This document shows positions 59,484-64,000 of a DNA stretch of 64,000 nucleotides, piece after piece; position 1 is the stretch's first letter, and each line of letters opens with the position of its first letter. The stretch is from Luteipulveratus mongoliensis (GTDB lineage Bacteria > Actinomycetota > Actinomycetes > Actinomycetales > Dermatophilaceae): positions 868,001 to 932,000 of the forward strand of contig NZ_CP011112.1 of assembly GCF_001190945.1 (NCBI RefSeq), written 5' to 3'. The notes under the pieces were generated by a model. The model made no database searches and was not told where the DNA came from. It saw only the letters and a list, made by a program, of their open reading frames with translations. The translations under genes and the position numbers were made by a program.

Positions 59484-60994
59484 CCGGCCGCTCCGACCGT
59501 GACCGCGCCGGTCGCGACGCCGAGGATCTGCTCCTCGGACGAGTCGGCCGGCAGCTCGCCCGCCAGCCGTCCCTCGCGCATCACGAGCACGCGGTCGGAC
59601 ATCCCGATGACCTCGGGTAGCTCGCTGGAGACCATCAGGATCGCGACGCCCTGGGCGGACAGCGCGCGCATCAGCTCATAGATCGAGTGCTTGGCGCCGA
59701 CGTCGATGCCGCGGGTGGGCTCGTCCATCAGCACGACGCACGGCTCGGTGCCCAGCCAGCGCGCCAGGACGACCTTCTGCTGGTTGCCGCCGGAGAGGAA
59801 CTGCACCTCCTGGTCGAGCGATCGCGCCGTCACGTCGAGCGAGGACAGCACGCCGGGCAGCGCGCGGCGAGCCTGCGGCGTACGACCGGGGAAGACCGAG
59901 CGGACGACACCGAGCCCGTTGTCCAGGACCGACTGCCGCAGCGCCAGGCCGGTCGCCTTGCGGTCCTCGGTGATGAGGGCGAGGCCGTGGCGTACGGCTC
60001 GGCGCGGCGAGCGCAGAGCCACCGGCTGCCCGTCCAGCAGGACCTCGCCACGGGTGATCGGCTGCACGCCGAATACGGCTTCCAGCAGCTCGGTGCGCCC
60101 CGAGCCCTGCAGCCCCGCGAGCCCGACGATCTCGCCGGAGCGCAGGGTGAGGTCGACGCCGTCCACGTAGCCGTTGCCGACGCCACGCAGCTCGAGTCGT
60201 ACGTCGCCGGTCGTCGCCTCCGCCGGTCGCGGCGGGAACATCGCTGACATCGGTCGGCCAACCATGAGCCGTACGAGCGTGGCCTCGTCGAGCTCCGCGG
60301 CGGGCTTCGTCGCGACCTGGCGGCCGTCCTTGAGGACGGTGATCACGTCGCAGAGGTCGAAGACCTCCTTGAGCCGGTGTGAGACGTAGAGGATCGCGAC
60401 GCCGCGGGCGGTCAGCCGCTCGATGATCCGGTAGAGCAGCGCGACCTCGTGCTCGGCGAGCGCAGCGGTCGGCTCGTCCATGGCGATGATCCGCGCGTCG
60501 TAGCTGAGCGCCTTGGCGATCTCGACGACCTGCTGCTCGGCCACCGACAGCGAGCGCACCTTGCTGTCCGCGCTCAGGCCGGGTACGCCGAGGTCGTCGA
60601 GCAGCTCCGTCGTCGCTCGTCGCATCCGGCCGCGATCGACCAGCCCGCGGCGGCGGGGCTCGCGGCCCAGGAAGATGTTCTCCGCGACCGTGCGCTCGGG
60701 CAGCAGGTTGAACTCCTGGAACACCGTCGAGACGCCGGCCTGCTGAGCCTGAACCGGGTGACCGAAGCGCTGCAGCTCGCCATCGATCTCGATGGTGCCG
60801 GCGTCGGGCTGATGGACGCCGGCGAGCAGCTTCATCAAGGTGGACTTGCCCGCGCCGTTCTCCCCGACCAGGCCGTGCACCTGTCCGGGCACGAGGTCGA
60901 GATCGGCGTCCTCAAGCACGGGCACGCCGAAGAACTGCTTGGTCAGGCCCCGGGTCCTCAGGAGCGGCTGCTGGGTGCTGGCGTCGTCGAGCAC
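59480..60994 (-). CDS. Sugar ABC transporter ATPase (double domain), operon gene 1
   Basis: 504 residues of the RbsA/MglA type with two ABC halves. Half 1: GLVGENGAGKSTLMKLLAGV near 41-60, SLSVAEQQVVEIAKALSYDA (modified signature) and IIAMDEPTAALAEHE. Half 2: a degenerate P-loop GLAGLQGSGRTELLEAVFGV near 295, LSGGNQQKVVLARWLGTEPC and VVLMDEPTRGIDVGAKHSIY. The degenerate second P-loop is normal for this family. GTG 60994 is the first codon of the whole seven-gene operon, 94 bases from the divergent ROK gene. Confidence 0.94.
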   Translation of the reverse strand: MLDDASTQQPLLRTRGLTKQFFGVPVLEDADLDLVPGQVHGLVGENGAGKSTLMKLLAGVHQPDAGTIEIDGELQRFGHPVQAQQAGVSTVFQEFNLLPERTVAENIFLGREPRRRGLVDRGRMRRATTELLDDLGVPGLSADSKVRSLSVAEQQVVEIAKALSYDARIIAMDEPTAALAEHEVALLYRIIERLTARGVAILYVSHRLKEVFDLCDVITVLKDGRQVATKPAAELDEATLVRLMVGRPMSAMFPPRPAEATTGDVRLELRGVGNGYVDGVDLTLRSGEIVGLAGLQGSGRTELLEAVFGVQPITRGEVLLDGQPVALRSPRRAVRHGLALITEDRKATGLALRQSVLDNGLGVVRSVFPGRTPQARRALPGVLSSLDVTARSLDQEVQFLSGGNQQKVVLARWLGTEPCVVLMDEPTRGIDVGAKHSIYELMRALSAQGVAILMVSSELPEVIGMSDRVLVMREGRLAGELPADSSEEQILGVATGAVTVGAAG

Positions 60995-61017
60995 GGCCTC
61001 ACTGTGACATGGATCAC

Positions 61018-61068
61018 GGACTTCTGTCGATCATTCGTTAAAAGTGCATGGCTGGACGACATAAGTCC
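61018..61068. promoter_or_regulatory. Inverted repeat in the ROK/sugar-operon divergent promoter
   Basis: GGACTTCTGTCG (61018-61029) and CGACATAAGTCC (61057-61068) are inverted repeats with a single mismatched pair and 27 bases between them, centred in the 94-base divergent spacer. It is the natural operator candidate for the ROK (or LacI) regulator controlling both directions. Confidence 0.5.
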
Positions 61069-61088
61069 TCCGGTGGTTCACTTCCGGC

Positions 61089-62267
61089 ATGCGCACCAGC
61101 GATGTGTTCGACCTCCTCCGGGACGGACAACCGCGTACCCGCGCCGATCTGGCGGAGGTCTCGGGCCTCGCGCGCTCCACGATCGCCAGCCGGATCGACG
61201 CGCTGATGCGGCTCGGTCTGGTCGCGCCGTACGGCGGTGGCCGCTCCACGGGCGGCCGTCCGCCCGCGCTCATCGCCTTCAACCCGGGGGCGCATGTCGT
61301 CGTCGGAGTCGACCTCGGAGCGACGCACGCGGTGGCCGCGCTGAGCGACCTGTCGGGGCAGGTGCTGGGCGAGGTCCGCGCCGACCTCGACATCGCCGAC
61401 GGTCCGGACCCGGTGCTGGCGTGGGTGACGCAGGCGGTGCGAGATCTGGTCGGGACGCACCACCGGTCGATGAGTGAGCTGGCCGCGATCGGCATGGGCC
61501 TGCCCGGTCCGGTCGAGCACTCGACCGGTCGGCCGATCAACCCACCGATCATGCCGGGCTGGGACCGCCACGACGTCGTCGGCCACCTGCGTCGGGAGAT
61601 CGACGTGCCGGTGCTGATCGACAACGACGTCAACATCATGGCGCTGGGGGAGCGACACCAGCACCTGCCGTCCGAAGCCGATCTGGTCTTCATCAAGGTG
61701 AGCACCGGCATCGGCGCCGGCATCATCTCCGGTGGTCGACTGCAGCGCGGCGCGCAAGGCACGGCCGGCGACCTCGGCCACGTGCACGTCGCGGGGTCCG
61801 ATGACGTCGTCTGTCGGTGCGGCAACCGCGGGTGCCTGGAGGCCGTCGCCGCTGGGCCGGCGCTGGCCGCGTCGCTGCGATCCTCGGGCGTCGATGCCGA
61901 GACCGCGCACGACGTCGCGCAGCTCGTCCGCGCCGGCGACCTGAACGCCGTGCAGGTTGTTCGTCAGGCCGGGCGTGATCTCGGCGAGGTCGTCGCGACG
62001 CTCGTCAACCTCATCAACCCGTCCGTGGTCGTCATCGGTGGCTCGCTCGCGGTGGCCGACGAGCAGCTGATCGCGGGCATCCGCGAGATCGTCTACCAGC
62101 GGTCGCTCCCACTGGCCACTCAGCACCTGCGGATCGTGCCCTCGGTCGCCGGCGAGCGGGCCGGCGTCCTCGGGGCGGCCGCGATGGCCATCGAGCACGT
62201 GCTGTCCCCCGAAGCCATCGAGGCATCCACCCTCTCGTTGGTTGAACCGGCCCTCCCCGCTGGTTGA
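61089..62267 (+). CDS. ROK-family transcriptional regulator
   Basis: 392 residues: winged helix at 1-60 (MRTSDVFDLLRDGQPRTRAD, then LARSTIASRIDALMRLGLV) followed by a ROK sugar-kinase-like domain. HVVVGVDLGATHAVAALSDL opens the ATP-binding half; CRCGNRGCLEAVAAGPALAA near 255-275 is the ROK zinc motif C-x-C-G-x-x-G-C-L-E. A catalytic Asp is present in PVLIDNDVNIMALGE, so kinase activity is possible. It is divergent from the sugar operon and likely represses it until an inducer binds. The last residues (LVEPALPAG) and the stop are encoded by a family B repeat. Confidence 0.92.
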   Translation: MRTSDVFDLLRDGQPRTRADLAEVSGLARSTIASRIDALMRLGLVAPYGGGRSTGGRPPALIAFNPGAHVVVGVDLGATHAVAALSDLSGQVLGEVRADLDIADGPDPVLAWVTQAVRDLVGTHHRSMSELAAIGMGLPGPVEHSTGRPINPPIMPGWDRHDVVGHLRREIDVPVLIDNDVNIMALGERHQHLPSEADLVFIKVSTGIGAGIISGGRLQRGAQGTAGDLGHVHVAGSDDVVCRCGNRGCLEAVAAGPALAASLRSSGVDAETAHDVAQLVRAGDLNAVQVVRQAGRDLGEVVATLVNLINPSVVVIGGSLAVADEQLIAGIREIVYQRSLPLATQHLRIVPSVAGERAGVLGAAAMAIEHVLSPEAIEASTLSLVEPALPAG

Positions 62268-62410
62268 GCCGGCCCTCCCCGCTGGTTGAGCCGGGCGAAG
62301 CGCTAGCGAAGCCCGAGTCGAAACCCGGTGCGGCAAAAGGAGATTCAGCCGTTCGTGGTCACCCGGTTTCGACTCGGCTCGCCTAGCGGCTCGCCGGCTC
62401 AACCGGCGGA
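62233..62410. repeat. Family B palindromic repeats at the ROK 3' end
   Basis: Units of 22 bases beginning ggttgaaccggccctccccg start at 62240, 62262 and 62284; the third runs into an inverted array (ccgggcgaagcgctagcgaa ... ) whose mirror image lies at about 62363-62406 (gtttcgactcggctcgccta ...). The ROK stop codon is inside the first full unit. The block could fold as a large hairpin and is related to the repeat at the erm 3' end. A further partial copy lies at 62549-62602. Confidence 0.7.
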
Positions 62411-62460
62411 TTCGGACTCGGCCCATGGCGTCGCGGCGGAGTGGGTGTCGATGTGTGAAG

Positions 62461-62502
62461 AAGTACAACGTTGTTGTGGATATGTACAACGAGGTTGTGC
62501 TT
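62461..62502. terminator. Hairpin between convergent ROK and LacI genes
   Basis: Arms 62461-62477 and 62486-62502 pair over 17 positions with one mismatch and two G-U pairs, loop of eight bases. The arms contain ACAACGTTGT and ACAAC-gag-GTTGT, which would also suit a LacI-type dimer, so the site may be an operator pair instead. The rest of the 335-base gap 62268-62602 is family B repeat with no gene. Confidence 0.4.
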
Positions 62503-62602
62503 CTGCACGAGCCCCATGCCCCCAGAGAGGAGATACGTCCGACATCTCGCCGGTTGAGCCGGCCATCCCGCTGGTCGACTCGGCGCGCCTAGCGGATGGG
62601 GC

Positions 62603-63694
62603 TCAACGAGCGGGGGTGGGTGGTGGTGCTGTGGTGTCACCGATACGGATGTCGGCCGGAAGCATCATGTCCTCGACGACCTCACCGGCGAGCAACCGTC
62701 GTACGACATCTCCCGCGAGTCTCCCCTTGTCGACCGGATGCTGGTCGACCGTCGTGAGGTGGTGGCTGAGCCAGGGGAGCTCGACGCCGTCGAAACCGGT
62801 CACCGACAGGTCCTCGGGCACGCGGAGGCCACGCGCCTGAGCCGCTCGGATCACGCCGACCGCGAGCAGATCGCTCTGCGCGATGATGGCGGTTGGGCGC
62901 GGATTAGCTTGCAGGAGTAGGTCGGCCGCGAGTCGGCCCTGCTCGATGTCGGCCGCGGCAGTCACCACCATTGGCAGGTCGCCCAGCACGGACATCGCGC
63001 CGAGCGCGCGCTCGCGGGTGATGGGGAACGTCGATGCCTCGACCTCCGCGCGCGTGGTCGGCCGGGTGCTGCTGCTGGCGCCGAGGGGCATCAGGACGTG
63101 CGCGACGTGCTCATGGCCGAGGTCGCGCAGATGCTGAGCGAGACCGGCGGTGGCGCCACGGTCGTCGACGCGCAGCTGGGTGACTCCTGGGTCGACCGGG
63201 GAGCCCGTGGCCACCATCGGGATGCCGCGGGCCGCGAGCTCGGGGACGAGCGGGTGCTCCTCAAGGCTGCACAGCATGAAGACCACGGCATCGACGGCGA
63301 GGTTGGCGCCGGGCGCGGCGGTGTCGTCCTCGGGTGAGTGGGGGATGAGCAGTAGACCGGAGCCGAGCTCGCCCAGGACCTGAGCCAGTCCGTCGAACAT
63401 CAGCACGGCGTACGGATCACGGAAGGCATAGATCAGCCGAGACGGCACGACAGCCCCGATGACGCCGGACCGCCCGTGGCGCAGCGAAGAAGCGACGGGG
63501 TCGGGACCGTGGTAGCCGAGCTCGTCGGCCGCTGCGCGCACCTTGTCGGCAGTGGCCGCGGCCACGGGCTTCTTGCCGCTGTAGACCAGGGACGCCGTCG
63601 ACATCGCGACGCCGGCTCGCGCGGCCACGTCACGCAGGGTCACCCGGGAGGCGGCGCGCGGCGTACGGCTTGGAGGCCCTTGGTCGGCGAGCAC
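62603..63694 (-). CDS. LacI-family transcriptional regulator
   Basis: 363 residues from GTG 63694. The LacI helix-turn-helix is VTLRDVAARAGVAMSTASLV then YSGKKPVAAATADKVR at about 18-55, with the hinge LGYHGPDPVASSLRHGRSG following. The ligand-binding domain (about 70-355) has RPTAIIAQSDLLAVGVIRAA and LSVTGFDGVELPWLSHHLTT, typical of the family. It is convergent with the ROK gene, making it a second likely regulator of the sugar operon or of a gene outside the window. A palindrome lies just before its start. Confidence 0.92.
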   Translation of the reverse strand: MLADQGPPSRTPRAASRVTLRDVAARAGVAMSTASLVYSGKKPVAAATADKVRAAADELGYHGPDPVASSLRHGRSGVIGAVVPSRLIYAFRDPYAVLMFDGLAQVLGELGSGLLLIPHSPEDDTAAPGANLAVDAVVFMLCSLEEHPLVPELAARGIPMVATGSPVDPGVTQLRVDDRGATAGLAQHLRDLGHEHVAHVLMPLGASSSTRPTTRAEVEASTFPITRERALGAMSVLGDLPMVVTAAADIEQGRLAADLLLQANPRPTAIIAQSDLLAVGVIRAAQARGLRVPEDLSVTGFDGVELPWLSHHLTTVDQHPVDKGRLAGDVVRRLLAGEVVEDMMLPADIRIGDTTAPPPTPAR

Positions 63695-63708
63695 CTGGCC
63701 AGGTTATC

Positions 63709-63718
63709 GAATCGATTC
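63709..63718. promoter_or_regulatory. LacI-type operator upstream of the LacI gene
   Basis: GAATCGATTC, a perfect 10-base palindrome with the central CG favoured by LacI-family proteins, sits 15 bases before the start codon (context ttatcgaatcgattcaccg). Autoregulation is likely. Confidence 0.5.
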
Positions 63719-63823
63719 ACCGACACCGGGGCCGCGCGGTCGCGCCCCAGCGACCTGCTGCTAAGAATGGGTCGGCGATTGGGACGACGGCACTGGGCCG
63801 GCGCAGACCTCGAGGAGGCGCTC

Positions 63824-64000
63824 GTGACACCGGAGCCGCTCGACCTGCAGCGGGAGATCGATGACGAGCTGCTGCTCGAGTCGGTGCCCGGCGCCCTCGA
63901 CTACCTCGTCGCGGAGATCGCGGACCTGAACTCCTCGGGTGCGGCGAGTTGCACTGTGCTGCATCGCTTTTCGGGCGCGCTCCTCGTGCACTACAAAGGT
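63824..64000 (+). CDS. Unidentified protein, 5' part only
   Basis: 59 codons, open at the right window edge. GTG 63824 follows GAGGAGG at good distance. Sequence TPEPLDLQREIDDELLLESV, PGALDYLVAEIADLNSSGAA and SCTVLHRFSGALLVHYKG is acidic at first and then hydrophobic; I recognise no family. It is divergent from the LacI gene. Confidence 0.5.
   Translation, partial: MTPEPLDLQREIDDELLLESVPGALDYLVAEIADLNSSGAASCTVLHRFSGALLVHYKG

Overview
This is a 64 kb window from a high-G+C Gram-positive bacterium, almost certainly an actinobacterium. The reasons are the many GTG starts, ATGA/GTGA/TGATG gene junctions, the SARP and LAL-type LuxR regulators, an ECF42-type sigma factor, a stand-alone LigD polymerase domain, a secreted RHS protein of the Streptomyces/Nocardioides kind, and intergenic palindromes of a type common in Micrococcales and Nocardioidaceae. 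I cannot name the genus from sequence alone. No rRNA, tRNA or CRISPR array was seen.

Layout. 1-3.3 kb: a SARP regulator running off the left edge, a strong hairpin and a decayed secreted-protein remnant. 3.5-13.7 kb: two translationally coupled giant surface proteins, a DNRLRE/LamG protein and an RHS/YD-repeat protein whose C-terminal tip changes base composition. 13.9-14.9 kb: a Panacea antitoxin and Doc/Fic toxin pair whose toxin lacks the catalytic His. 15-24.5 kb: a membrane metallophosphoesterase, a GT39-like glycosyltransferase, a response regulator, the LigD-type polymerase, a LysR regulator, two tiny membrane proteins, GNAT, DedA, and an AHSA1/ArsR pair with two operator palindromes. 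24.5-30.1 kb: aldehyde dehydrogenase, MFS transporter, glmS, and a duplicated small gene, one copy of which ends in a piece resembling the GlmS C-terminus. 30.2-38.9 kb: a LAL regulator, a sigma-like protein, an ECF42/YCII/VOC operon, a drug-type MFS exporter and a YCII/thioesterase pair.

38.9-43.4 kb is a likely antibiotic-resistance island. An Erm 23S rRNA methyltransferase is preceded by a 17-codon leader ORF and mutually exclusive RNA stems, one of which masks the erm ribosome binding site. Nearby, on the other strand, are an ABC-F protein with its own upstream mini-ORFs and a cytochrome P450. 43.4-46 kb holds two acetyltransferases, a structured repeat block and an MDR-family oxidoreductase.

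46.1-51.8 kb is a complete oligopeptide-type ABC importer (two permeases, one fused double ATPase, one lipoprotein). An intact IS30-family element with 25-bp perfect terminal repeats sits immediately after it. 53.0-61.0 kb is a seven-gene, tightly overlapped sugar or polyol uptake and catabolism operon on the minus strand: ATPase, two permeases, a lipoprotein binding protein, an isomerase/epimerase, a Gfo/Idh dehydrogenase and a second isomerase/epimerase. It is flanked by a divergent ROK regulator and a LacI regulator. A second palindromic repeat family supplies the stop codons of both erm and the ROK gene. The window ends in the first 59 codons of an unidentified plus-strand gene.
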